Shown piece by piece: positions 1 to 11,796 of a DNA stretch of 64,000 nucleotides. The stretch comes from Gremmenia infestans. Taxonomy: Eukaryota; Ascomycota; Leotiomycetes; Helotiales; Hamatocanthoscyphaceae. Position 1 is the stretch's first letter; each line of letters opens with the position of its first letter. The position numbers and the translations under genes are program-made. The stretch is taken from contig JAFEVB010000010.1 in assembly GCA_032629725.1 (NCBI GenBank), positions 806,001 through 870,000 on the forward strand, read 5' to 3'. Below the pieces are notes generated by a model that had not been told where the DNA came from, did not search any database, and was given only the letters and a program-made list of their open reading frames with translations.

Positions 1-1626
1 TGGAAAAACTCTGTCCTATGCATGAGACCTGCATTTAGTACCCCCTGGGTCCCTTGTACGTAGATCATCCTCTGTAGTCGGTGAAGACTCAACATTGGAG
101 ATAACTAGTCCGTCACCAATTGAGAGACGGAAAATTGTCCATATTTCCATGATATACAAACCGTGAGAAAACTTGCCAACTCAAAGAGAACTTCCCGTCT
201 AAGTAATGGGGGAAGTTTTGCGAACAATACGGTACTAAAGGCATGTGATAAGCTCAAGCTCGAAGGTCAACTACCTGAAGTAGGAAGAGCCCAGGTGGTA
301 AGCGTGACTGCTGGTTCTGAAGTAGGAAGGACAACGAAGGAAGACGTGCTAAGACAGGAGAGGGGGGGAGTGACGGGGATCTAGAGCAGAATACCGAGGA
401 AGGAGAGGCCCTAGCAAACGCAAGAGATGGAAGAGGGTCTTATAATGCCCTAGAGACACCGAAAATTACCTTATCGCCATATATAGCAGACTCTAAAAGC
501 CAGCTTAGTTAGATATAAGCTCAAGATATCGATCACTCCTGCCACGACTCGTCCACCGGAGGGGGTTGAAAATCACGTGTCCCATTGCCTACTGCTTAAG
601 GGAAGCCGGCAACTAGAAGACCCCAGGGCAAACAAGGTATTCAAGGCAATTCATCTAATTTGGGAGGACGAATTCTAAAAGAAGACGCTTGATTGACCCA
701 CCGTAGCACTTCAAAGGTGACGCCACGTGACAGCTTCAATGCATAAGTAGGAATAGATGCAGAGAGGTAGTAGGGGAGGAGAAGATTTCTCGATATGAAA
801 TTTAGCATGCAATTTACACTTTCAGCGCTTTTCACTCTAATCATTTTACTACCACTTCCATAGACTTGTAATCAAAACTGATAATTAGTATCTTGCGATA
901 GCTTAAACTAGAATCTTATTAGTAGTGAAACCCTTAAGTTGGGAGGGAATCTTGGTAGCACAGGGTATCACTTCTTACTGTGTGATGTGATATGGATGAC
1001 AAGGGGAAGAGGTTATACCTCTGCATCGCTTAGTCATCCACACATGGGTCACATGACCATACACGTGAATCCATTCTGACAGGGAAAAAGAGGCAGGGGA
1101 TTAGGCAGAGAGTGAGATGTGTCTTATGAATTGATGAGTGACGGGAAAGTGCTACCTCAAGTAAGCGACGAGGTTGCTTGTTAGAGTTAGAAAAGAAGCG
1201 CGAGCGAAAAGAATTCGGAATAGAATCTTTTAAGTATTAAGAATTGGCATGTAAAAAGCAATTGCTTACCTTGATTGATACTTTATCTGTAATGTTAAGG
1301 ACTAACTAATATACTATTTCTGCAGTCAATCTTACAGTCGGTGAGTAAATTAATGAAATAGCTCCTACGGTGCGTGGTAAATGCTAGGATTTTCAAGTGA
1401 GCTCCCGGCTTATTCCGAAGCTTGATTGATTTGAGTCTGATCATAGAAGAAGTCCAAAAAGTACTTGGACATTCATTGCTCATAGCTACTCAATTATGTG
1501 TGACATCATTGAAACTTTCAACTGGAATCCATCCATTCATCTACATCTGTATCCACCACAAGGTTGCCCAAGCTTGACATAATATCGGATCTCCTACTAG
1601 TCCTGAGAATCAATCGATTCTTGTCA
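1..1626. other. Gene-free left flank
   Basis: I see no supported gene here. Open frames are short (under 75 codons), lack ATG-plus-intron structure and have no recognisable motif. The stretch contains one copy of a dispersed element at about 953-1072, listed separately. The rest is unremarkable intergenic sequence, and a gene running in from the left edge cannot be excluded. Confidence 0.6.
953..1072 (-). repeat. Dispersed MITE-like element, copy 1 (internally deleted)
   Basis: Read on the minus strand, this matches the copy at 6620-6786. Both share a core of ATTCACGTGTATGGTCA, then TGACTAAGCGATGCAGAGGT, then CAGTAAGAAGTGATA near the other end. About 45 nt of the middle are missing relative to copy 2. 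The ends (GGATTCACG and GTGATACCC) are imperfect inverted repeats of one another. There is no coding capacity. Confidence 0.7.
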
Positions 1627-2766
1627 TTATGTCTGCTTCAACTGGGCGATCTCATTCTCCAAAGCCAGGATCCTCGCAGCAGATGCCTCGATGTAGTAGC
1701 CCACGCCTTCATCTCCAGGACCCTCCAAACCAGTCGTCTGAAGTGCTTTGGTCAGTAAATCAGGCAACTGTATCAGAGAAACCCCAAAAGACTGTTGATT
1801 TTCCTTCCGTGCCTTTTTCTCTTTCAGGTGCTTTGATTCAGGATCGCCCTTGCATCCCGATGCCTTTTCAATGAGATCCGTCTTTTCCTCCGTGAGTTTC
1901 ACGACCATTGATTGAAGCTCCTCAATGCCCTTTTTGGCTCTGCCTAGAAGACCGTTGTGCTCCCTGAGATCTTTCTGTAGGTCTTGATTCTCTTCCTCAT
2001 ACCCCACAACCATTTGTTCCAGGTCTTCGATCCTGGTCGCAGATTCGACGTCTTTATCTTTAAACTCCTGGGCATTCTTGAGAATGTTGGCGACTCTCAC
2101 GATCAGCACATCAGCCACCTTCTTCTGTTTAGTTAGACTGCTTTTGTAGAAGTTGCAAGTGTCACAGGTGCTGGGAAGGGTCGGTGTGTTTGCTGACTCG
2201 GCAGATTCGACCTCTCTGTCCTTGATCTCATTTGCACTGTTCATAATCTCGGTGACTCGCGCGAGTTCTACCCCCAACTCAATATTGGTCTCAATCAACA
2301 CACCAGAAACTTTTTTCTGTCTACCCAGACTGCTTTTGTAGAAGTTGCAGGTCTGGCAGCCGTTGGAATTGGGAGGTGGGTTTGCTGACTGGGCAGAAAT
2401 TTTCCATGGGCTTGGAGCAGCAACAGGCAGGTCTGACCGCAATGGCAGCGACACCAGGTCCTTGTTGAGTTGTAAAAAGTTAGCTTCCAGCGAAGCAGGC
2501 TTCTGCTGATTAGATTTGATGCCCAATTCTTCAATACGGCTTCCTGTAACTGGTGCAAAGGGGTACTCATTGACGCGCATCTCCCATGAAGCCTCTTCGG
2601 CATTCCGTTGCTGCTCAAACGCATCCCTATAGCTTGGATCGACTATGGGATCGTTGTCATTTTGTGGAGTTTGCGTGAAGGTGAATCTTTCGGTAGAGGC
2701 GCGTCGGGTTACGGACCAGGACTTCTTCCTGTTAGTGAAGAGGCTCGTATGGAATCTGGAAAGCAT
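1627..2766 (-). CDS. Hypothetical coiled-coil protein with probable mitochondrial presequence
   Basis: A single-exon frame of 379 residues, taking the ATG at 2766. A further 11 codons are open upstream but begin with TTG. The first roughly 30 residues (MLSRFHTSLF...) are rich in Arg, Ser and Thr and lack acidic residues, which suits a mitochondrial targeting peptide. The middle carries an internal duplication: two copies of a Cys-x-Thr-Cys-Asn-Phe-Tyr-Lys-Ser-Ser-Leu block, each followed by a basic QKKV stretch and an acidic helix ending DxEVESA or DVESA. The C-terminal third is strongly heptad-like, for example EDLEQMVVGYEEENQDLQ. I recognise no family, and no enzyme motif is visible. The paired CxxC in each repeat could bind a metal, but that is speculation. 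The frame is secure; the function is unknown. Confidence 0.7.
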   Translation of the reverse strand: MLSRFHTSLFTNRKKSWSVTRRASTERFTFTQTPQNDNDPIVDPSYRDAFEQQRNAEEASWEMRVNEYPFAPVTGSRIEELGIKSNQQKPASLEANFLQLNKDLVSLPLRSDLPVAAPSPWKISAQSANPPPNSNGCQTCNFYKSSLGRQKKVSGVLIETNIELGVELARVTEIMNSANEIKDREVESAESANTPTLPSTCDTCNFYKSSLTKQKKVADVLIVRVANILKNAQEFKDKDVESATRIEDLEQMVVGYEEENQDLQKDLREHNGLLGRAKKGIEELQSMVVKLTEEKTDLIEKASGCKGDPESKHLKEKKARKENQQSFGVSLIQLPDLLTKALQTTGLEGPGDEGVGYYIEASAARILALENEIAQLKQT

Positions 2767-3928
2767 GCTAGGAAGGCGGTAGATAGTAGTTTGCCACAAG
2801 TATATTGATGTGGATGTATTGGGGTTTAGGTTTGATGAAGGTGTTAATTTTCAATGTCAACTTGGAGAATGGTTGTCAGTGAGCAAATCGCGTTTTTGGA
2901 TATCGGCTGAAAACTGACAAAATCACGAGTCCGGTATTCAATATTCGATACTACATTTTATATAGTGAATACATATTTGGTAATGAATTGATTTTTGAAG
3001 CAGTAATCGCAAATATCCCATACAAACCTCTATTATCAATGAAAGCCGTATTACATCGAATCGAATATTGAATATTGCCTTACTCAGATGTACCTTCACT
3101 AATAATTTAGGTGTGTAAATACATAATCCGACGATTTTTCAATATCCGACGATATCCGAGTGACGACAGTGTCCTACTACATGGCCGACCGTAAACAATG
3201 CCCTATCTTGTGAACAAGCATTCTCAAGAGACGTCTGTAATTAGTTGGTAAAAAAAAGCTTTTGACCCTCCTTTCAATTTCTTTCCCCCATCTATTCTAT
3301 AAAGTTCAAGCTCGTTGATCTCAGTATTAGTCTATTGATAAGCAGCACCGCGCGTTTTTATAGATGGTGGCATTTTTAAGACGTAAGCATCATTTTACAA
3401 AATTGCAGTTTTGTGCGATGCTTTGTCACTAGGGATGGTTGTGCACCTGCCGTGGCCGTGAATAGAGTGAGTCAAGCATTCCAACGTCATTGCCTGAGTT
3501 GGAAAGTGTGAATTGCTGGTCGTACGTGGTTGGCAGAATACCCGCTTGCCTTAAATCGGTTAGCGCCATGAAAAAGGAATCAAGAGTTGAGTTGAGCGCG
3601 GTGGATAATTTTGAATTCTTCGAGACCCTTTTCAGTCAGTAAGCTTGAAACAATGATTTCTTTTCCAATCAGCTCATTTATCTTATAAAGTTTTAATTAG
3701 AGTAGTTGGCCATTGAGTAATTGTAAGGCGTTGTTACGAAGACAGCCCCTTTTTTAACCGAGGTAGCACACGACCCACCTGGCAGGGTCCTTTGGCAGGA
3801 ATTCACCCAGAGCATTGCAACTTCCCAGCCACTGACTTTATGTCTTTTAAATTCTATAGGAAGGATCAAGATTCCCTCCTTGTTCAAGTCTCGCCCCAAC
3901 ATCCAGAATCTAGTTGGCCCAGTCCAAT
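2767..3928. other. Intergenic, AT-rich in part
   Basis: Between the divergent coiled-coil genes I see no coding frame of note. Positions about 2930-3140 are conspicuously AT-rich, with repeated ATATTCGA/TCGAATATTGAAT-type words. A TATAAAG lies at about 3295 and a second near 3684, the latter roughly 245 nt upstream of the next gene's ATG and a possible promoter element for it. Confidence 0.4.
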
Positions 3929-6028
3929 ATGGCATATGACCGGCCAGAGGTATACGATACCTCTCACAAGAAGCCAAACAGACCCTATCACATGCGCCCA
4001 GGTGCGATCGAGTTCGTACCTTCACCGGAAATGGTACCTGCAGGCCGCATGGTAGAGACTTACCATTCACCTACAATGTCAGCACGTATCCGTGGACCGA
4101 CTCAGAGTTTTGACCCAAGCCTGAATAGCTCCACACCCGGCGGCTTTGCACCTCCCGGGATGCATCCTCAACAGTATGCGCAGGATAACGATCAACAGCA
4201 TCATGCGCAAGATCATGTCCCACCCCGCCAGGTTTGTTTCCCCTTTTTTGACCCAGAGATGATTACCAGTTTAACCCGTTTTTGAGCAGTTGGGTGAATC
4301 CGGATCGATGAATCACCCGGACTTCCAGGATGCCAGCTATGGATATGGCCAATCCAGCTTCAATCATCAGCCATCTGCACAGATGCAACCTCCAGCTCTT
4401 GAACTTGGGCATACCGGCCACCGTCCAGTGAACTATCCCGACACCGACATACCTCCTCTCGATCCTAATCGCCTGTCGCGAAGAGAAAAGACCCGATTAT
4501 ATAAAGCCAACGAATTGAGAGAAGGGTATTCGCCTGGTTTGATAGCGAGGCCTGAGACTCAACCGCAAGTTACCAAAAAGTGTATGTGCCATAACCATAC
4601 CACCTGAACTGGAACTCTGCTTGCTCTGATGCTGACAAATATTTTCAAACAGCAAGGAAGTTGCCTACTGACGAAGATTCACTGCATAGAGAACTCCAAA
4701 GACGTAAAGCAAAAAATGAGAACCTCACGCGTGACTTGGAAAAGTTAAAAGACGAGGTGTCTCACCTCGAGGCTGAAGGGAGTCGGAAATCAGCCGATGT
4801 CCGTCAACTTCAACATCAAGTTACTCAACTCCAAAGAGTGGTACATAGTAATGGACATGTTGAATGCGAAGAAATCCGCAAGAGTCTAGAGGAACAATTG
4901 GAGGCAGAACGTGAAAAGACCAAGGGTTTGGACAAGCTTGGTAACGCAGAACGTGCAAAGATCGAGAAGTTGAAAACTCAAGTTGCTGAGGATCATGCTA
5001 GTTTTGCAAACATCGCTGAAAAGACCCTTGAGCAGGCAGTACAACATGGCAAAGAAGTGGATTCGTTGCAGGCCATGTTGGACCAAGTTGAGGAGAAGAA
5101 GAAGATCCATGTCACACAGCTCACTACGATGCACACCAAGGCCCAAGATACTCTGCAGGCAAAGCTAATTGAGGTCGAGGAAGAGAAGAGCGCCCAAATC
5201 CAGCGATTGTCAGAGAAATACAACCAATTGTCGAAGGAGCGTGATGGACTCAGTGCCCAGGCCAACAGACTTGGAGCAGACAACCTCGAACTGCAGGCGA
5301 AGAATGATATCCTCGAGAAGGAAAAAGTTGCGCCGTATGCAATCAATCAGGTCGAGCACGCCACACAGACGGCAGACTTTGCGCTACTTACTTCCACTGC
5401 AATTATGATGGTTGACAGCACGCCTCCGGAAGACCTTGTACTAATCGTAGACGCTGAAGGTATGCCACTATCTGCTAATTCCCATTTTCCAGTTCTTGCC
5501 GATACTGATATCTGTTCTCCAGCTTTAGACTTTGGAGACTTCAACATCTGCAATGCAAACGAGGGACCCAAGCCAAGACATGCCAAGCGCAAGAGCAACA
5601 TCAACATGGGAAAGAAGGCCTTCAAGCTTCCAGCAATTCTCTTTTTGATGAGTCTGTCGGGCATTTTATTCTTCATCCTGTCATCCTCTGTCTTCCAATA
5701 CAACGATCCCGCCTCTTCTGTCTCCACACCAGTTCTTACGACTGTCGTGGAAGTCACAGTGATCTCTGCCAAGTCAAAAACCTCCCTCGAAAACGCGGTT
5801 CCACAATTCGACGACTCCACTGTTCCTCTCAGCATCACTGCGCCTCCGCCCAGCATCAAGCTAGAAGACCTACCGATCACCACCTCGTTGCAACCCGCAT
5901 TTTCGGTAAGACAATACATGGAGCGGCGAACGGTGAAGCAGAACGTGGCTTTGGCGGGGTTGATCGGGGGCAGTTTGTTTGTTGCGAAGTTCTTGAAGGG
6001 GTTTTTGTTTCTCAGGATGGTTCATTGA
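3929..6028 (+). CDS. Coiled-coil, membrane-anchored hypothetical protein (3 exons)
   Basis: The model is join(3929..4231, 4290..4581, 4653..6028), 656 residues. Intron 1 is GTTTGT...CAG, and intron 2 is GTATGT...CAG; both junctions keep frame exactly (TKK-SRKLPTDED at the second). The start is the ATG of MAYDRPEVYD, since the open frame just upstream begins with TTG. Residues about 1-200 are polar and rich in Pro, Gln and His. A long coiled coil follows, about residues 200-430 (LHRELQRRKAKNENL onward). A single hydrophobic span LPAILFLMSLSGILFFILSS follows basic residues, then a Ser/Thr/Pro-rich tail and a second weakly hydrophobic stretch near the C-terminus. No known domain is visible. The architecture resembles the gene at 14529-16964, including a short RQY-x-x-R motif in the tail. 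Confidence 0.8.
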
Positions 6029-8507
6029 GGAGGTCTTGGGAACGATATGGTGTGATGGGGAGGATGAACATAAAAATGAACACGGCGGTGTTCTGTACGA
6101 TTACGATTTCTGGCTTATGCATTATGAGTGGAGGTCTGGACCATGGTTGGATCGAAAACATCCTCTTCGACTGGGCTGGTTATCGTTTGGTATGATTGTG
6201 AAGGTGAAGTGGGAGAGGGACTGGGGGGTTTCCTCGTCTGGATCGAGAATATCTCCGGCGGTTAGACCGTACCATTGGCAATTTCACAGCTTTTCTTTTC
6301 TAAGATAGTTTCACAGCCCTCATGTGACATACATAAAAGCAATCTCAACTTCTTCGATCACTATTTATCTTGGAATGCCTCGTGAAGCTGTGCAATGGTC
6401 GTGAATGACACATAGGATTCTTCCGACTTCCTTCAATTACCAGCTCCAAGTGCGTTGTCGAAAACCTTTTGACTTTGGCAAATTCTTGGCTTAATATTTG
6501 CCTCTCTGATTTGTAATCAAAGCCAGATCCATGACCTTGATGTCATTTCCTAGTCTTCCTAAGCTGTAAGTCTGGTATTTATTCTTCACAGTGTCTATCG
6601 TTGTCGGGGTCGGGATAGGTATTCACGTGTATGGTCACATGACCCTAGCGCTAATGACTAAGCGATGCAGAGGTTAAAACCTCCACGCCTTGTAGCATCA
6701 TATTACAATACGAACCACCAAAACTAGAGTCAAGTCTTACCAATATGCTATAACAGAGTAAGAAGTGATAGCCCCTGTGATACCATCAATCGTGGCTCAA
6801 TAAATAATCTGTCCGGACCCAGGGAAGTGCTTGACAACCTACAATCAATCATCGACTTCAACAATTCTATTCTGCGAATTTCACACCCCACAAAGGATCA
6901 CGAAATAATTGAATCTCAGAGTGTTCTTAGCAGACATATATCTCATAACATTCCAGTGGAAGGAAGAGGCACGAGGGTTACGAGGGGAGCGCAATCTGGA
7001 AGGCTCCCGTTTCGGTTTGGCGGAAATGCCATACGAAAACAACTTACCCGGCGCTCTGAAAGTAACATGTTATCGGGCCTGTTTAGACAAAATCTACAAG
7101 TCTGAAAGCTAAAACAAATAGTGCAATAGAGGATTTGGCGCCTGCAGAATAGCAATAGCATCCCTAGATCGTTTGGATGGTTGAGCTTCCGGTGGATGTA
7201 ACAACCCTTTGCGTTGCAGACGCATGAAAGGCAAATGCTTCTTAATGCCATATTTCAAAGGACTTGTTTCATGAAAGCCGAAAGAAGCGTCGACTGTTCA
7301 ATAATATGCCCACAAAGAAGGTCGGAGCAACGTCATTGAAGCAGAATCTTGTTGCGATATCTAAATATGCAGGCCCACTTCATAGGATGGCGTAAATGCA
7401 ACAGTACATCCAAAACGCTTCTATGGTAACATGATAACGCAGGGAGGATTATTATGATTAATCAGAGAAATACGAGTTAAGTTATAGAGCATCAACATCA
7501 TTTGCCTAATAAGATCGTTGAAGGTGGAAATTGGATGGAATGGAGCGGATGTTTGCCCGTACCAAGCGCGGCAGGCCTAAGCCACAATGCATTCATTTTG
7601 TGCAGAAGCATTGCTTTGAGTTATGCAAAATTCAAGGCCTGATTAATGATTCTGCCGTATTGTTACATCAGGAGATTCTCTTCTCTTGAGCTGCAACCAA
7701 GATGCTGAGAGACGCCAGAGCCTTCTTGTCGCAAGCTCAAGAACAAGTCCTAATCTTTGACCGACGGAATCGCCCTTCGAGCGTTTTACCAGACACCACC
7801 AGCATGCTGCAACTATTACCCATAGGAAGCAACAAGGGAAGCGCAGCAGTGAGAACAGCTTCTCGAGGCTCTGCTGGTCTTGGGGCGTCCAGATGGAATG
7901 ACCAGGACTACCTTCAAAGTCGATAGCTGATGCCTCTCTTGCAGTTCCGCGAAACATAAACGGCGCGACGATGGATACTGTTCAGGCAGCTTCTAGACAC
8001 CCTGATGTTCCGCAGAATGACCGTCGATCCGCGATCCGCGATCCCAGGAGTTGAGATGAGCATGGCTACAGAAAGAATGCCAACAACGATGCCGTAAGCT
8101 TGCGCTTCGCCGACCCCGAATCTCAAATCGAATATCCCTGCTGGCCCGCGTGCTCTGACCATGGCCCTTTCACCTAGGCCGTCCCAGACAGTCACGCTAC
8201 ACCCACGTTCTGTCATTCGAAGGCAATATTACGCAATTGAGCTTTGTATGGCTCTCTAGTCCACCGCAACATGGCCCCGAAAATATGGTTCCCGGTGTTT
8301 TCTTCAAATGCGACAAGGAGTTCAATATATACTGTCAAGTTTTTGCGTCTGGTTCGTTCTCTGGGCAAACTTCAGCACTTCTTTCAGGGCAATGGGATTG
8401 CTTGATCATTCTTGAGCAAGAGTACATGTTGCACGAGAAATACTTGCATGATTATAGCGTCTTGATCCTTAAAATGAATTTCCACCAGCTTAGTCAGAAA
8501 CCAGTAT
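6029..8507. other. Gene-free stretch
   Basis: About 2.5 kb without a convincing gene. The open frames present are all under 105 codons, overlap each other on both strands and show no domain-like composition. A dispersed element copy lies at 6620-6786. The remainder is probably intergenic sequence or decayed DNA. Confidence 0.5.
6620..6786 (+). repeat. Dispersed MITE-like element, copy 2 (longest)
   Basis: The longest of three copies. It starts GGTATTCACGTGTATGGTCA and ends CCCCTGTGATACC, so the two termini form an imperfect inverted repeat (GGTATTCAC / GTGATACC). It shares its left half with copy 1 (953-1072, inverted) and its right half with copy 3 (13205-13287). It is too short to code. 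It contains a CACGTG E-box followed 6 nt later by GGTCACATGACC. Confidence 0.75.
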
Positions 8508-11088
8508 CTACACAAGCATAATACTATACCTTCTTTTCTTATTAACCACAACATCTCGAATATGGTAGTATAAGGAATCGTCCATAAATGAATCTGGCTG
8601 TGATCGAAATTTTTCAATGACCTGTTCGTAGCGAAGCGGACCACATGGCATGTCCCATACTCCCACCCGCTGGAAGTAACCTTGACCTCGACTCGTAGCC
8701 TTTGTGATTATAATGCCGCAGATGCCAGACGGTGACCTGGTAGTAGCTTTGTACTCCGTAATCGGAAGAAAAAAGAGTGACTCTGTTGGGTAGAGCTGGT
8801 CACCGTGATCAAGCCAAATGAGTCCGTCAGCTCTGAAGCACGGACTGCTGTTCTCCTCTCTATCGTTCAAGCCATGTCCTGAGGTCATAAAGTTGAGTTC
8901 GAACTGTGAAAACATGGCGTTGCATTTTATGGGCGGGCCACATCCTACCTCCAGCTCTGCAGCGCTCAGTTGACCCATTACATCGTCTCCAACAGGAACG
9001 ACATCCACTTTGTGAACTTTTACCAGTTTGTCGAGGCATTCTGGCGATCGAGTACCGCCGAAACTAAAGCTACCTAGCTCCCACAAGATAGGTCCATTGA
9101 TGGAAGCCCAAGACCAAGATGGCGCTTGATAAGGCGGCGAAGTGGGTGGCGATTGAGACGGCGATATAGTAGAAGGTGAAGCTGAGTCGAATCGCTCTCT
9201 GTCTACTCTCCAACACAACTGCATTTCTATGTCTTTTCTCCAAAGCCCAGCTATATATTCATCTCCTGACATGCTCTGAATATGGCGTGCAACCCCAGAT
9301 ATGGCAACCAACTTATCCTCGTTAAATGTCAATTGAGCGGACGAGTACACGCATACGGCCTTGTACCAGAATTCTGGATGCAATTTGTCATTTGGTACTA
9401 TACGCTTAGCATCATCAATTTCCAAGTCCCGAGGTAAAAGAGCTTGCGGTTCGGATTCGCATGTGGATGTGATATTGCACTCGAAGACAATCTGGTTCTT
9501 GGTGAAGTGCAATGTTCGCTCCGTCAAGAATCGCTCCTGGAAGCACCATCCACGAGATGTGAGACATGTTCTCTCCAAGCATCGCTCGATTAGACGTTTT
9601 TCTTGTAGTTCATAGATTTTGTGGTCGTCTGTCGGTATTTTGACGTAGTGTTTTGATTCTCGAAGGACGTCCCGTTCGAAGAACAGTCCGACAGATCCGT
9701 CCTTGGCGCCAGCTGCAGCAATGGTCACAGCAGCGTTCGCATAAAGTTCGCTCATCAGAGCTGCTTCCCGTCGCCAATCTTTCTTGTTATCCTGGACAAT
9801 GCATAGGGAGTCTATCCATAAGAAATGGAGACCTAAAGATCGCGTGACAGTAATGGCATCTTGAAATGTTTTGCAGAGTTTCTCGACTGGTAATCGATTT
9901 TGGAAGGAGTCAACGTTCTCCTTCAGGAGTTTGAACATCTCAATGCTTCCCCAGCAGTGGCTCAAGGTGGCATACTGCGGAGTCTTCAACCCGGCTGAAT
10001 TGCAGAGTCGTGTTCCGGAGTCGGTGATTGATAGCAATCGAGTTGGTAGTGCCGTACCATTCTTCGCCCCGCACATCTTCGGATGAAGGTCCTGGCAGTC
10101 TTTGAGCTTCTTCTTTGCCCAAGCTAGTGACTTGGTAGAGCCGGTGGATGGCTCGAGCTTTGCAGAGAGGATCTTGGGGATGTCTTCACTCGGGTTTCTT
10201 TCGTGGATTGCCGGGTTAGAAGATAATCCTTCGAGAGGTCTTGACTCAGCTGATAAATCGAGACCTGTAGAAATTTCAGTCAGTGTCATCAGTTGGCGAT
10301 TACGCGGGAAGGGAAAGTGACTGACTTTGAACTTGGGCGTCTGACATCAGTACTAAGGATACGTGCATAGGAGTGTAAGTCCCATTATGTATTGGGTTAA
10401 GCCTAGTTTTTTCGCCATTCTCACTGACCTGGTAGAACTCGCAGGTGATCTCAAAGGATGTCTCATCTTCAGAGTCAGAATATTGAGATGTAGACTCGAT
10501 AGTGACCTCTGGAAGTCGTGCCATCCGTTCCCTCCCTGGAAAAAAGCGCGATAATTCCGCGTCCGAATCAGTATCATCAACTGAATCAGAGATCCAGCTA
10601 GTAGTCCTGAGAGGTGCACCTCTGCGACGAGAGGTAGCACTTTGAATCTTGCTCTCCTTATCAGATCCGTCGTCACCTTCGAATCTCGAGTACCTATCAT
10701 CGACTTCATTTCCCGGACCAGAACTACCAAGGTACTCACTCCCCAAGCTCGAATCCGCACCAGAGTCAGAGTCGTCGAACATGTGATTCCAGTTCCAGAT
10801 GGTGAGTACAAGCTCAAGTTTGGTACTACTTTGCAAAAGCTGTTGTAACTCATCCTTTTCGCTGTCTAGACGACCTTCGAGCAAGAGCATGCACACCACG
10901 CATCCTCTATTCTTCGCTGAAGTGATGTATTCTTGCCCATCCTTGTACCAATCCGAAACTTCGTAGTAATTCTTTCCAGGCTTGGGTATAGTCACTTTCT
11001 GCATCTGGTCCCAGCAAGCAAAAATGTTGATGCACTTGGGACAAATCTTCGGTTTCGGTACAAATGGAAGCGTCTCATTGTCCGTCAT
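8508..11088 (-). CDS. HET (heterokaryon incompatibility) domain protein
   Basis: Two exons on the minus strand, 10326..11088 and 8508..10264, give 839 residues. The 61-nt intron runs GTCAGT...ACAG and the junction preserves frame (AQVQ-S-LDLS). The N-terminal region has the usual cysteine-bearing leader of this family (CPKCINIFACWDQ and CVVCMLLLEG), followed by an acidic Ser/Asp-rich linker at about residues 90-200. The HET domain begins near residue 352 with YATLSHCWG and continues through FQDAITVTRSLGLHFLWIDS, LCIVQDNKKDW and ELYANAAVTIAAAG, all hallmarks of PF06985. A long C-terminal region typical of stand-alone HET proteins contains PPYQAPSWSWASINGPI. HET proteins trigger growth arrest or cell death on non-self recognition in some fungi; whether this one does so is unknown. 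Confidence 0.95.
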
Positions 11089-11796
11089 AATGTCTCTTTT
11101 CCAATTATTCCTCGACGCTGGACCTGAACGCGTGATAGTTGGAGGGAAAAGGCTGAGACAGCTCTCTCATAAAGTATGTAGCGTCGTATCGTAACTGACC
11201 ATCCCACGAGACAGCCCCAGGCAACACTCTGGCAAGTCCACAATCCACGTAGATATGCATGGTAAAAAAAGCCTCTTTCAATCTTCACCAATAGACGCCG
11301 ACCACGCTACGGCCAGATATACTCGGACTCTACCCGCCGAACGTCTAAACCAATCGCCTATATTTCAGCTGCGGCAGCTGCAAGTTCATGATTGTTTGAT
11401 TGTATCAATCTACTTGTACTCTAAACCAAGAATTTTACCAACAACTTCCCAGTGCCAACACGTGCCTGATCCTACTTGGGCTGATAATCCAATTCTACCA
11501 AGTCAACTCCCTCCTCGAGATGGTTCCGCGTCAGATTGAAGCATGTGGTTATGTTGAGATATTGCAGGCATTGTTGCCAAGGTCGCGTACAGGAATAGCA
11601 ATAGGTAAGGATAGGTACCTAGGTAGCTCGCTGGTTCGCCAGCTACGCGCCAATCGTAGGACGCACTCGTTTATAAATAGAATTCTCATTCTCAAGATAT
11701 ATGCTGGCGCTTATTCTCGAGCATATATATCTCTAGTCTCCTCGCCAAATTCAAAAACCAGTCTCATACAATTTTTTTTAGTGGTATCGGTTCATA
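11089..11796. other. Divergent intergenic region
   Basis: This separates the HET gene (-) from the 2EXR gene (+). A 217-codon frame at 11400-12053 overlaps the 2EXR coding region out of frame and has no supporting composition, so I treat it as chance. The promoter elements for the plus-strand gene are listed separately. Confidence 0.5.
11650..11679 (+). promoter_or_regulatory. Probable core promoter: CCAAT plus TATAAATA
   Basis: A CCAAT pentamer at 11650-11654 and TATAAATA at 11672-11679 lie about 145 and 125 nt upstream of the 2EXR protein's ATG, a plausible spacing for a fungal promoter. This is motif evidence only. Confidence 0.4.

Noticed and set aside
163..384. 73-codon plus-strand frame near the left edge
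   Set aside because: No homology-like features, no promoter or intron structure; length is within chance expectation.
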